Of a stretch of DNA of 64,000 bases, positions 48,131 to 59,669 are shown piece by piece (within the stretch, counting starts at the first letter, position 1; every line of letters begins with the position of its first letter). The stretch lies in the NCBI RefSeq assembly GCF_021869535.1, contig NW_026262734.1, positions 95,919,285 to 95,983,284 on the forward strand, read 5' to 3'. The position numbers and the translations under genes are program-made. The notes beneath the pieces are model-generated. The model had not been told where the DNA came from and made no database searches. It worked only from the letters and a program-made list of their open reading frames with translations. This DNA is from Mytilus californianus. Taxonomy: Eukaryota > Mollusca > Bivalvia > Mytilida > Mytilidae.

Positions 48131-49219
48131 TTCATACGCATACATGTACCAAGTGCTAACTCTTCGTCTTTAGCAAAGGTTTAGGGTGATATAGGCATAA
48201 TTGCACATTTAACTTAGGAAAATATCTCATGAATTAGTCAGAAATGTGATGTGATATGTGCTTTATGTGATAAATTAAATAATTTTGAACTTGGTTAACT
48301 TTGTGATTCAACCCCAAGCGGAGAGTGCATATATATACCAAATAGTTAATAAAAATCGAGTTGTTCAATGTATGTATATCTGAATACTACAACGCAAAAA
48401 TAAGCATGCTATATATGTCTGTCTATGGCATTATGGTAACTTCCTGGCATTGGAGATCATCACATGGATTTTTTTAAAAATTGGAAAGACGTTGTTCTAC
48501 AATAAGCTATACCGCTGTTACAAAAAATAAAGGAACAGTTTTAGTGAATGTTATGGCGTGTGTTTTTAGGGTATGAGCACGTTAGCCTTGTCTGTCACAA
48601 GTGCACAGTAGGATATCCAGTGAACGAGAACAAAAGAAAATTCACTCTTCTTACGATAGAGTCGAGAAAGTCAACAATAAAACAATGCCGCTGAATATAC
48701 TGATCAAAAGCTATTTCTAAATGATACCTGTTTATTTTAAATAAATTAATTGTTAAACTGTGTTATAAGAAATATACATGCAAATACACGATGTTTTATG
48801 TTCAGTATTTATCGAGATATTTGCATTAGAAGCTTGTGAAACTGAGATTTAAAAACTGCCAATCTTTGCTGCATATTGATAAAAAAAATTGGAAAAAATC
48901 ATGAACATACAAAATCTAAAGATCTTTCGGGTCACCAATTTTCTGAGTGTTCCAAAAAGTCCTTAGCCTGTTACAAGTTCCCAAAGTATACTTATTTTTT
49001 CACACCTAAGTTATCGAGCACACCGGTCTGCTCTTGTCACATGTACATTCAGTAGAGAAATGTTGTCTTTTTGTGAATATAAAAATTTAAAAGTCTTTCT
49101 GTGCAGGTTAAGAAATTAAAGATAACTATTTTAATAAAGTAGGTATCTTTCTTCTATTTTTATACAATTTTAAGAAAAGGTCGTCTCGATTTTGTACATG
49201 TATTTGCGTTTATCTTGAT

Positions 49220-49353
49220 CTATTCACATCCAATGTTTACATCGAGATAAGGTCCGTTTGAATTTGCTAAGTAACTTAATTTCAAAAGTGCCAATCTTTG
49301 CTGCATATCAATCGATTCCTTTGGTATTTTTTCCCTGACTTTGTCGGATCTAG
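49220..49353 (-). CDS. candidate terminal exon of an unidentified gene
   Basis: The minus strand after an acceptor (ATATATATACAG) is open for ~43 codons, RSDKVREKIPKESIDMQQR onward to LDVNIGCE and TAG at 49220-49222. The residue mix looks protein-like, and the frame also extends upstream without a stop to 49447. A related piece at about 48855-48890 (CCAATCTTTGCTGCATAT, encoding NMQQRLA on minus) suggests a duplicated exon. No family is recognised and no upstream exon is found. Confidence 0.35.
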
Positions 49354-49772
49354 CTGTATATATATTCGGATAATTATCATGTTCCAGAAAGGTATACAGC
49401 CAGTAGAAAAATAAATTGAAGTTGGTACTCCAGGAATTTATTCGCATAGCAATATGTTAAACCAATTTTACATCAAGCTTCTATAGCCTGCTGTACTCGT
49501 CGTTTGCTACTTAAGGAGGGAAATGATAACATTGAATGGGGTTTTTGTTTTTATTTCAACTTATTTCTATTTTTACTATTTACCAGAACGTTTTCCCGTG
49601 AATCCATAATTGATAGCGTCCTTCCTAAAATCGGACAAACATTGAGAAGATCTAGTTTTCAATATTAACAGGGGAGGTAATATGTTGTCACTAAATTTCC
49701 CACTGATGCAGCGTTGATACAAATGTTGTAGTTTCAGATATCAGCTGGGTATTGTACATTTTTCTGAAAAAA

Positions 49773-49841
49773 ATGTGCTTCCTTTTCATTTTAATATCAT
49801 GTATAGCCTGTCACGAGAGCACCTGCAAAAGTTTTACCCAG
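49773..49841 (+). CDS. candidate first coding exon with signal peptide
   Basis: ATG at 49773 opens 23 codons, MCFLFILISCIAC then HESTCKSFTQ, followed by a perfect CAG|GTAAGT donor in phase 0. The hydrophobic FLFILISCIA core is a typical secretory signal, so a secreted or membrane protein is suggested. The frame is also open upstream of this ATG. A possible later exon at 52179-52248 is out of phase with this one, so an intermediate exon would be needed. Confidence 0.4.
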
Positions 49842-50274
49842 GTAAGTATGGCATCAAGTTGTACTTTCAGGCATCTGCCATCCATATTTTTGAAAGGCGT
49901 AGGTCTTTTTTAAAGAATTGTTTGATTCTGAATTCTTTGAGAAAATAAATTTCTAAAATGGAAGAGAATAAATTTAAAGATAATTTCTACTGACAATTAG
50001 GAGAAAATATATTTATATATTGACATTAAGTTTCTTATAAATTGTTCGGATTTTAATGAAAACAAAACACATTTGGTGTTTCATTTCTGGAAATATTTGA
50101 AAAAAATGTATCCTTAAAGGACGCATGCACCCCAAAAAAATGAATTAAATAGCCATTGTGCATCATATAAAAAAACGTTTTAAAAAAGTCAAAAGAGTTA
50201 TATTTGTCAGCATGTTATTCCTAAATTAACTTGATTGAGTTGGTTATGATTTTTTTTTATTAGTTGTTAGCGGC

Positions 50275-50815
50275 TTTGAACTAGCTGTCAGTAACTGCGA
50301 GTACTCTCAGATCTGTACTTAGTGTCTTTCTGTTGTTTGGATGTACAACTACCCGGCCACGTCCACTTCTATTTGTAGTATTTGTATTTTTATCCATCTG
50401 ATGAGTTAAGCCTCTTTCAACTGATTTTTATAGTTCGTTCTTATGTTGTACTGTTACACCACTGTCCCAGGTAAGGGGAGGGTTGGGATCCCGCTAACAT
50501 GTTTAACCCCGCCACATTCTGTATGTATGTGCCTGTCCCAAGTCAGGAGCCTGTAATTCAGTGGTTGTCGTTTGTTTTTTATGTGTTACATATTTGTTTT
50601 TCGTTCATTTTTTGTACATAAATTAGGCCGTTAGTTTTCTCGTTTGAATTGTTTTACTTTGTCATTTCGGGGCCTTTTATAGCTGACTGTGCGGTATGGG
50701 CTTTGCTCAGTGTTGAAGGCCGTACGGTGACCTATAGTTGTTAATTTCTGTGTCATTTGGTCTCTTGTGGAGAGTTGTCTCATTGGCAATCATACCACAT
50801 CTTTTTTTTTATATT
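50275..50815 (-). repeat. family A copy, reverse, near full-length
   Basis: From ACTCTCAGATCTGTACTTAG and ACTACCCGGCCACGTCCACT through GTTGTACTGTTACACCACTG, GTTTAACCCCGCCACATTCT and GTGACCTATAGTTGTTAAT to the head GGCAATCATACCACATCTT. Confidence 0.8.
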
Positions 50816-50924
50816 GGTTATGATTAACCCGTTTTTTAGAAAGAAGTTACATATTCCAATACTGCTTCTTTTGTCTCTTTTACAAAAGTATCTTTGACAG
50901 CTACATGTATAGAATAAAGAATGG

Positions 50925-51215
50925 AAACGGGGAATGTGTCAAAGAGACAACAACCCAACCAAAATATACAAGTCAACCCAAGGCCACCAATTGGTCTTCA
51001 ACACAGCGAGAAATCCCACACCCAGAGGCAGCCCCGAGTAGTCCCCGAAACACAATGTACACTATCAAGAATATTGACGCCATTCTATGCTCCAAAACAT
51101 GTAGATGAACCAAAATTTAAACATATACAAGACCAACAAAGGCTAGAGGTTCCTAAATTAGGACAGACGCAAAAATGCGGCGGGGTTAAATAGGTATTAT
51201 GAGCGCTCAACCTTC
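50925..51215 (+). repeat. dispersed repeat, family E
   Basis: Head GGGGAATGTGTCAAAGAGAC with AACAACCC, middle GGCCACCAATTGGTCTTCAA, 3' module GGACAGACGCAAAAATGCGG and CGGGGTTAAA. Head-only copies: 11634-11700 and 13344-13410; near-complete reverse copy: 63335-63690. The short frames at 50905-51193 are repeat sequence. Confidence 0.75.
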
Positions 51216-51692
51216 CCCCTTCACCTCTAGCCAATGTAGACATATATAACTTAATCATCCACAATTTTGAGTGTCACTGCCAAAGAATAAATTTTGGGGT
51301 CCCTAACAAATATTGCCTCTGCAGCTGCCACAAAGAGTCCACTCTTAACGAAATCTGCAGAAGGGGTCTTTTACATATATGTACTATAGTTTAGTTGCTA
51401 TCTCCCTTTACGTTTAATATGACGGTGCTAGCTATGAAATTTAGTAATAATTAGAATACAAGCCATCCGCTGTATTTCTAAAGACTATCTGTTTCTTCAG
51501 AAAATAACCATACTTTGCGAAGTGATTATGTAAGCAATCCATTCATTTTTTTTACACGAGACTCAGATGAAGTCCAAACAACAAAAAGAATCAACAATAC
51601 TGTATGCAATTCAATAAGCAATCATCATTCAAAAATGTTAAAGAGGTTCACCAAAAAATTAAAATAGTTTTCCCAATTTTCACGCAAATCTA

Positions 51693-52010
51693 ATTTTGTA
51701 ACTTGCAACTCGACTTTCGTAACTCGCAACTCGACTTTTGTAACTCGCAACTTGACTTTCGTAACTCGCAACTCGACTTTTGTAACTCGCAACTCGACTT
51801 TCGTAACTCGCAACTCGACATTTGTAACTCGCAACTCGACTTTCGTAACTCGCAACTCGACTTTTGTAACTCGCAACTCGACTTTCGTAACTCGCAACTC
51901 GACTTTCGTAACTCGCAACTCGATTTTCGTAACTCGCAACTCGACATTTGTAACTCGCAACTCGACTTTCGTAACTCGCAACTCGACTTTTGTAACTTGC
52001 AACTCGATAT
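51693..52010 (-). repeat. 21-bp minisatellite, VTKVELR repeat, inverted relative to 46040-46275
   Basis: About 15 units with the same consensus on the minus strand. The plus strand shows GCAACTCGACTTTCGTAACT alternating with TTTTGTAACT. Open in three or more frames on both strands because 21 is a multiple of three. Confidence 0.92.
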
Positions 52011-52178
52011 TCGACAACTAGTGAATCTCTGAATATTGTAACAACTTAACGATATTTCACATTATTCCTTTAAAGTTTTCCATGATTAGGCTTTTCCAAC
52101 AATGTGTTTGTAATTGGAAAGGCGTGTCCTTCTATGTATACAGTAACCGTCCACTTTTCTTTTGTCCACATGTGTAAG

Positions 52179-52248
52179 TGTCACTGTGGCTACAAACATC
52201 AAACAGAAGGCCACAGTAGATAAATATTATCCAAACCTCGTAATTCAG
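52179..52248 (+). CDS. candidate internal exon, unidentified
   Basis: A pyrimidine-rich tract (CTTTTCTTTTGTCC) and TGTAAG acceptor precede 70 bp that stay open (VTVATNIKQKATVDK then YYPNLVIQ) and end at CAG|GTAAAT. Same strand as the signal-peptide exon 2.3 kb upstream, but the phases (2 in, 0 out) do not join it directly. Confidence 0.3.
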
Positions 52249-52259
52249 GTAAATCATTT

Positions 52260-53390
52260 GTTGTGTTTAGTGGATTGATATTTCAAAAAAATAATCGGTA
52301 TTAATTGTGCGCCCCTACTGGTTAACATTTTTTAACTCCCATGAAGCAGAACTTATACAGAACATTTCACAGACCAAAAATGCCCAATTTGTCAAGTTCC
52401 ATAATTTTCTTTCAAATATATCATTGATGTCGTGTCACTCAATGATCTACATGTCAGCTAGTGGTAGTATCTCATATGTATTAGAGAATTTATAAGAAGT
52501 AGTTGTTTCGTAAACCATAATCATCGAGCGACTTTAGTCGCAAGTTGATTATATCGTTTCTGAATTCACTACTTCTTATAAAGTCTCTAGCTTAACCCAT
52601 TTCTAGTAAAATGACTGTCAGTTTTAAGTTTTGACAATAAATCATCGGAATTTCATAAAGATCATTTCGTATTTTGTCTTTTTAATTCTATAAAAGTTAG
52701 AAATGATTATATCCACACGGTTCACATCTATATTTAGACATTCGACAAGTTAACATTAGTGTAACTTAAATGGGGTGTAAGCTCCCATTTTTAACTCCAA
52801 ATTTCATATTGGTTAATAAATATTTCATTTAATGTGTAATTGTTACGAATTATTTAAATTGAATAGATTTTGGTATTTATGATTTATTTAAAAAGACATA
52901 TATTAATATGCAGAATATATTTATCTTGTTTTGAAAAGTTTAAAAATTTTAATTACCAAAATTTAAAACCTTTGAAATTTATATATATAGTATATGGAAA
53001 CATTCCGACCGTGCAAGACCCTCATAAGTAGTCAAGGTCGTTAAACCCTCTACTCGTTGTTGTTAAGTTATTTTAAGGGCTGGCTACCAAATAGCCTTAC
53101 TAATCCAAATCTATAAGGTTTGTGCAACTGCCACAAACCTATCGTCTCATGTTTCCCCACTTCAGGTTTCCAAAGAAAATTATGTGCTAAAGGTTTTATT
53201 TGTACAATTATATATAAATTTTGTTTAGACTGTTTCCGTTACACTCAGTTCAGATTATTTTGGCATCCATCGTCCATCAGTCGATAAGCTAGTATTATCT
53301 GTTGGACGTATTCCCGAATTCCCAGCAGAATTGCTCCTGCTGCCAATGTATAACTATGTTGATTTTATATCTTGTCATTCAAGCTGTTCA
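52260..53390. other. no recognised feature
   Basis: AT-rich. A 30-bp imperfect palindrome-like echo around AATTTATAAGAAGTAGTTG (52488) and AACTACTTCTTATAAAGTC (about 52566-52584) could form a loose hairpin. Confidence 0.35.
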
Positions 53391-53392
53391 TA

Positions 53393-53460
53393 GCCGTGAT
53401 CATTTAGTCGTTGGTAACGACTGTCATAACGGTGATATTAACAGTCGGAGTTCAAACCTT
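53393..53460 (+). mobile_element. tRNA-His-like SINE head 1
   Basis: GCCGTGATCATTTAGTCGTT resembles the 5' half of tRNA-His, followed by a B box in GGAGTTCAAACC at 53447-53458. It cannot fold as a functional tRNA (acceptor 3' strand absent). Confidence 0.45.
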
Positions 53461-53855
53461 GTACCCGGAATGAAATTGTTTCATCTTAAATTTTTTTCTC
53501 GACCAAAATATTGTTTTAATCTTAGAGATATTATATTATATATTTCATTTTCATATGAAGGCGATGATTGTGTTTGTTCTTTTTTTACTTTCAAATTAGA
53601 GGCCGTTCAATTTTGAAGTCATGCATATTTCGACCATTTATAATCAAACAAAGAAAAATTGATTGATAGAATGATAATATTATAAAACTGAAACCATAAG
53701 TAAGCATTTGCTATGATGAAAAAGAAAATTGATAGTCCTTGTACGTTAAAAGTGACAAGTGTAATGGGCATATGAAAGTTTATTTTATCAAGGAATTGTA
53801 CTGATATATACAATTCCTTGATTTTGTAGTGACTGGTTACAACTATTGTGTTATA

Positions 53856-53920
53856 GCCACAATCGTATAGGGGTTCAGTTCATTATATCGATGTTTACAA
53901 TTGACCAATGTTCAAACCTG
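53856..53920 (+). mobile_element. tRNA-His-like SINE head 2
   Basis: GCCACAATCGTATAGGGGTT, then ATGTTCAAACC as B box. The 3' flank resembles that of head 1 (AGAATAAAATC and a T-rich tail). Confidence 0.45.
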
Positions 53921-54211
53921 ACATCCAGAATAAAATCTTTTTTATGATTTAAAAGAAATTTTTTATTTATTTTTTCTCTTGTCATTTTATATTTTGATAT
54001 TGCTATATCATTATACTCAAGAACGTTAAAAAATATCACCCAAAATAAAACAAATCAATTTTTTTTTAAAGGAACATGAACAAATCAAGACATAATATAT
54101 ATTTCATAGATAACAGAAGCTAACTATCAATGAGACGGAATCCGGTTTTTTGACATGCATTGACAATAAAGCGCTTTTAGAGTATTATAATTTAAATATT
54201 GATTTATGTCA

Positions 54212-54290
54212 GCACTCGTGGTATAGTGGTATCATGCATAGACTGAAGACTGTGGAGAATTACGATGAAAATACGCGCGAGTTCGAACCT
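54212..54290 (+). mobile_element. tRNA-like SINE head 3
   Basis: GCACTCGTGGTATAGTGGTA as A box region and GCGAGTTCGAACC as B box (54277-54289). The anticodon-arm region is too long and unpaired for a real tRNA. Confidence 0.45.
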
Positions 54291-54849
54291 TTCATATGAA
54301 ACTCGTTTTTTGAGAGGATAAAAGATCGTAAGTTAAAAGTTAAAAGTTATAATGTAAGTTATTTTTAGTTAACACAGTGGTCAGTGGATTCTTAAAAAAT
54401 AATGTACGGTAAGAACAAAAGACTGACGTCAGAGAAATGGTTTAAGTATTATGGATACAATGAATAAGCGTTGATTTTTGAAAAAGAAACCATGAGCCCG
54501 GAGGGCGAATGGTTTGTTTTTCATGAGTCAACGCTTATTCATTGTATCTCTAACTTAAACTACTGTGTTGATGTCTTTTCTTAATTAGAAGGTATTGTAA
54601 GTGAGTTTAAATAACCATGTTATCATGTTCAACGATGCATTAATAAATCTAAGTTCGCAATTAGTTGGTTAGAGAAATTCATATATAACATAACACGTCT
54701 GTCTTTAAATTATCAGGCATCTGAATATCATCCGTAATGTACAAAATAAGACATATTCGAACTTATTTTTAAGTACATATAATAAGTATTCTTCCGAAAA
54801 TTCTATCATGAAGCCTAATTCTAGACACATCACGATTTACTCGCATAGG

Positions 54850-55111
54850 GATTTGTGAATAAACATTTGTTTGGAGGACGTGTTTTCAACAAACTATCGA
54901 CATTCCCTTGGGAACCAACTGTGCCCCTCTTCTTGCCGACTTGTTCCTTTATTCTTATGAGGCTGACTTCATACAGGAAAAGAAGTTAGCAGTATCCTTT
55001 GACTTTACATTCCGCTATATAGATGATGTTCTCTCACTAAATAATTCAAAATTTGGTGACTATGCTGAACGCATCTATCCCATCGAACTACCCACCAAAC
55101 ACAGAACATTT
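54850..55111 (+). pseudogene. Penelope-like reverse transcriptase fragment (palm)
   Basis: The frame encodes GTNCAPLLADLFLYSYEADF, then FRYIDDVLSLNN (the YIDD catalytic box of reverse transcriptase) and KFGDYAERIYPIEL. This is the palm region of Penelope-type RT as found in molluscs and cnidarians. The usual PMG before TNCAP reads PLG, and upstream coding matches only after an apparent 1-bp frameshift near 54878. Homology stops at about 55100 where unrelated T-rich repeat begins. It is dead and truncated at both ends; thumb and GIY-YIG endonuclease are absent. Confidence 0.75.
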
Positions 55112-55414
55112 TAGAAACGTTTGTTAAAGGTTTCAAATAAGTTTGTGTCGGAAAAACGTTTTAGAAATGCTTTCAAAAGGTTAAATTGAAACGTTTTCTG
55201 TAACTATGGTGGAAATGTTTCTGCAAACTTTTTTTAAACGTAAAAAACACATTTTTTTCAAAAATATTTTTGATGAACATAAATAATACAGTTTAAAACA
55301 ACGTTTTTTAAAAAAATTGTTTTTTAATAATGTTTCAAAAATGTTTTTTAAAAAGTATAGAAAAACTTTATAAATCATGTTTCCCATATAAATCATGTTT
55401 CCCATATCACCACT

Positions 55415-57353
55415 ATGGCACGGTATTGGTTGCAAAAATTTGATATTTTTCATTTAAATGCAATATTTCTTATTTAATTGGTATATTTCTTCATTTAAAT
55501 GCAATATTTTTTCATTTGAATGCTATATTTTTTCATTTAAATGCAATATATTTTATTCAGATGGTATAATTTTTCATTCAAATGGTATAATTTTTCATTC
55601 AAATGGTATAATTTTCGTTCAAATGCAATATTTTTTATTCAATTGGTATAAAATGTCATTTGAAAGCAATATTTTTTATTCAATTGGTATAGTAGTTTTT
55701 TATTTATATGCAATAATTGCATTATGGGAAATTCTTTGACGTCATAAGGTCAAATTTGCAACAACGTTTGTGATTGGTCGGTAATTGTTTGGATTTCTCC
55801 CCTTTCTTTCTAAACTTGAGTGACCAAGAATTAAAAAACGCGTCAGAATATCGCCCCTCTAACTAAATTTGGCGTTCGTGCGAGTTCGTGCACTGGCTGT
55901 TAATGCCAATAATGACCAGGACGAGCAAAAAATGCGAGTGACAAGTAATAATAATTAATTTGACACACAACTTGTTCATGGATAGAAACAGATGCCTGCG
56001 TGCATGGCAAAAACACCTCCAATGAAAACCTTTTCTGAAGAAACTCTCCTACAGTCTACACATTGAAATAAAAAAAAATACATAGCTAGCCCCCTCCCCC
56101 TTCTAAGTCCAGATACATGTAATCATGACGTTCTTTAGTGCTGTATCATTTTTTACTTTTCTTGATCCTCAGAGACGTTGCAGGAAGGCACACATGAAAA
56201 AAAAATAAAAAGCATCCAGGACGTTACAATTATTTAGACTAAGCCCCCTCTTTTTTACTACATGTAGAAAACAAAATCACCTAATTACGACAGCAGAACC
56301 AGAAACCCACAAGTAGATACATAAGCTGTTATACTCCGGAACTAATTCTTTAATAAAGACAATTCAGGATAAATTGGAACCAGTTACTTACCCATGTTAC
56401 AACAATATAGTCCTATGACAAAGGACTTCACTATATGAGGCGTGAACTTCATATTTAATACTATCTATAATATGTGCTCTCATGTCTTATGCTGCAAATC
56501 ATTTTACATTTAGGATTCGTTGCTGAGCCTTTTTTTACTGTTCTCGTCTCCGAATCCCTTAAATAGATTTGTTTTCAAGCCCCACAGTAGTTCAATAATT
56601 ACTATATGTCTTTGCATAAATAAGTATGCAGGGCATATTTCAAAACATATTTTATCTCCAGGACTTTTAAATGATTTACTTTTCAATACTGCATTGGGAA
56701 GGGGGTATACAAGTTTATTTTGTTACACATTATATAATATAATTAGGTATCCAACAAATTATATGATTGTACGTTTAACTATTATCTAGACCCGTACAAA
56801 ATGTATATAATTAGACACATTAAACAGGGGCGGATCGAAAACCTCGGTGTCTAGAGAGGGGGGGGTAGGTTCAAATTTAGATATTTGTATAGAGATGTAT
56901 ATATGCGAGTATTGACAGTAATGGTTATGGTGTGTGTGTGAGGGTAGGGGTTTCAGATCAAAGATCGTTCGTATAATTCTATATCTTTTAGTTTTTACCA
57001 TTTCACTCTATTCTTTATCCTTTGATCTCTATTATATTTGTCCTAAACATGCGTGACATATTTGCCACTGGACATAAGGCAACCAAAAGTCAATCAACGT
57101 ATTCTGTATATTTCATCATTTCTTTATTATGTTATCTATTATAGGTTTGGTCCCGCCCCTTATCTATTTTTTTGCACATTAGGGACGACATCAAAAGTTC
57201 AATGTAGGATAAAAAAAACTTAATTCATAAAGTTTTCTTCACTGACCCCGTACCACCCTTCCCTCTTAACTTAATTTGGGAAAAATTGATTGACCAATAA
57301 GGATATATATAAAATATATGTTAATTAAACAAAACTTGCATCAATTTTGACCC

Positions 57354-57385
<32 letters not shown>

Positions 57386-58270
57386 AAAACTATTTGAATT
57401 AAGTGTTTTATCCTTCATTGATTTTCTGATGTCGTCCCTTATCCTCTCTATGTAAACCCAATTCATGTTCTGGTAAATGGTGACTCATGCATAGCATCAT
57501 ATGTGGTTATTAAAACAAGAAACATATTCATATTATAATAATTAATGTATGCTAGGACTTATAGATAGATGTCATTAGTCCCAGGTCATGTAATAAAGTA
57601 GGTCTTATAAAAATCCATTTCTGTTTGGTTTTTTTGCATTGGGAAGATCTTCTGGCTCTCTTCCACCTCTTCTTTTTTGCACATAACAAACATGGCGTCG
57701 TTTAGTCTAAAGTGAAATTAATAAATTTATGAATGCAGAATGCAGATATATTAGAATGTGAGCTGTTTTATAAACGTTTTTATGGTATGACAGCCTTAGT
57801 AGGACATCCCTGTAGGACGATAAGCTGGATAAATATAAGAACTACACGGACAATAACAGTTAAGGAACGATTATTTGATATGCTAGGGAAGGGATTTTGA
57901 TTGATTGGTGTTTAACGCTACTTTCAACACTATTGGGCTATTCCGTGGTGGTCAGTTTAAATTTATAGATGAAGGATGGGGAAGGGAAGAGAGGGCATTA
58001 TTATTCATTTCAATCTGTCGCTAATAATGCATATTTTTCAGCTCTTACCAGGCAACCATATTCATATATGAAATCCTTCTGTCCCCCACCCCAACAAATA
58101 AATAAATATCAAATGGATTTCCTCTTATTTAACACAAGTTTAAATTGATTGATTGTTTGTTGCTAATTTTAACGCCCAGTGAAAATTATTTCATGCTTGT
58201 TCAGGAAAACACGAGTTTAGAAGTCACGTATATAATATAAAAATGAAGAGATGGAATATGATTGTTAATA
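55415..58270. repeat. right arm of giant inverted repeat
   Basis: Reverse complement of 25-2440, with the AT-rich minisatellite at 55445-55700, a hAT-like CAGGGGCGGATC at 56825, a MITE at 57182-57438 and a SINE tail at 57897-57956. It carries ~510 bp (about 56013-56525) absent from the left arm. Its outer edge runs directly into a family A head (58231). Confidence 0.85.
57182..57438. mobile_element. PIF/Harbinger-like MITE in the right arm
   Basis: Ends GGGACGACATCA and TGATGTCGTCCC, flanked by TTA on both sides (57179-57181, 57439-57441). The C-run/A-run at 57351-57388 is the reverse of the poly-T/poly-G core in the left-arm copy. Confidence 0.68.
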
Positions 58271-58655
58271 AGGCAACTATCCACCGGAGTTCAAATATGA
58301 AGTGGATGTAAGCAATTATAGATAAGATAAGCTAAGATAAGAAAAAATTATTTTAAGTCGGGTTACATGAAATACTACAAACATAAGCTCTGTAGAGCTT
58401 TTTGCCGTCATGAAGACAATTGCTTTTTGTAGACAATCGTAAGGCCTTCAACAATGACAAAAACCTGATACTGTAAAGTCGTCTATAAAAGGCCCGACAT
58501 GAAAAGTGTGAACAATTCAAACGAAAAAACTAACAGCCTAATTATACATAACAAAACAATTTACAAAAATCAAATATGAGTCGAGACAGGAACCAACGAC
58601 AACCACTAAACTACAGGCTCCATCCCTGGGACAGGCAAATAAAGAATATGGCAGG
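58231..58655 (+). repeat. family A copy, degenerate
   Basis: Head ATGAAGAGATGGAATATGAT, later AAGGCCTTCAACAATGACAA, AAACTAACAGCCTAATTATA and GGGACAGGCAAATAAAGAAT. The head overlaps the outer edge of the right arm. Confidence 0.7.
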
Positions 58656-59095
58656 GTGGATATAAAAACGAAGATGTGGTATGATTGCAAATGAGACAAC
58701 TCTCCGCAAAGACTAAATGACACAGAAATCAACAGCTATAAGTCACCGTACGGCCTTCGACAATAAGCAAAGCCTACACCGCATAGTCAGCTATAAAAGG
58801 CCCCGAAATCAAAAATGTAAAACAATTCAATCGAGAAAACTAACGGCCGAATTAATGTACAAAAAAATGAACGAAACACAAATATGTACAACAAAGCAAC
58901 AAATGGGAACCACTGAATTACAGGCTCCTGACTTGGGACAAGCACGTACATACAGAATGTGGCGGGGTTAAACATATTAGCGGGATCCCAATCCTCCCTC
59001 TAATCTGGGACAGCGGTGTAACAGTACAACAACATGTTTGTGAGCAACCCATCCCGAAGCTGGGACAGTGGTGTAACAGTACAATAAAATAACAA
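58656..59095 (+). repeat. family A copy, head-to-tail with the previous one
   Basis: AAGATGTGGTATGATTGCAA, GTCACCGTACGGCCTTCGAC, GTGGCGGGGTTAAACATATT, then two successive GGGACAG-GGTGTAACAGTAC ends. Confidence 0.8.
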
Positions 59096-59346
59096 CCTGC
59101 ACAAATCAGCAAATTAACTCAAAAGATCGGTACGAGACACACAAAAAAACTAACATTAAGACAATAGACACAAAGCACCGACATAAGAGTATTTGCAATT
59201 ACTGGAAGTTTGCTCAAACCTAATTACAACTGGTACTGAAATAAATCTTGTTCTCCCAGACTGAGTTATCAATCAGTACACAACGCGCGGCAAAGGATTT
59301 ATTAAAAAAAGAAAACAGTCTGAGAAACGTCTGGTTTACGTTGTAT

Positions 59347-59545
59347 ATAGATATAAGAAGATGTAGTATGAGTGCCGATGAGACAACTCTCCATCCAAGT
59401 CATAATTTGTAAATGTAAACCATTAAAGGTCAACGTACGGTCTTCAACACGGATCCTTGGCTCAAACCGAACAGCAAGCTATAAAGGGCCCCCAAAAAAT
59501 TAGTAGTGTAAAACCATTCAAACGGGAAAACCAACGGTGTCTAAT
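59347..59545 (+). repeat. family A fragment
   Basis: AAGAAGATGTAGTATGAGTG, GAGACAACTCTCCATC, GGTCAACGTACGGTCTTCAA and CAAACGGGAAAACCAACGG; the 3' part is missing. Confidence 0.7.
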
Positions 59546-59669
59546 CTATTTTAAAAAAACCGATATACTTGCATATAAATCCATATACAATGAAATGGTT
59601 TTTGAAAAGTGGACCGAACGTTTTGACCATCGAAATTTTGCGATAGATACTAGTTATGACCGCAAGATT

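Noticed and set aside
50390..50430. CTGATGAG in the 3' part of family A as a ribozyme core
   Set aside because: No GAAA or stem II follows at a workable distance.
54212..54290. A functional tRNA gene
   Set aside because: A and B boxes are present, but the acceptor stem and anticodon arm do not pair.
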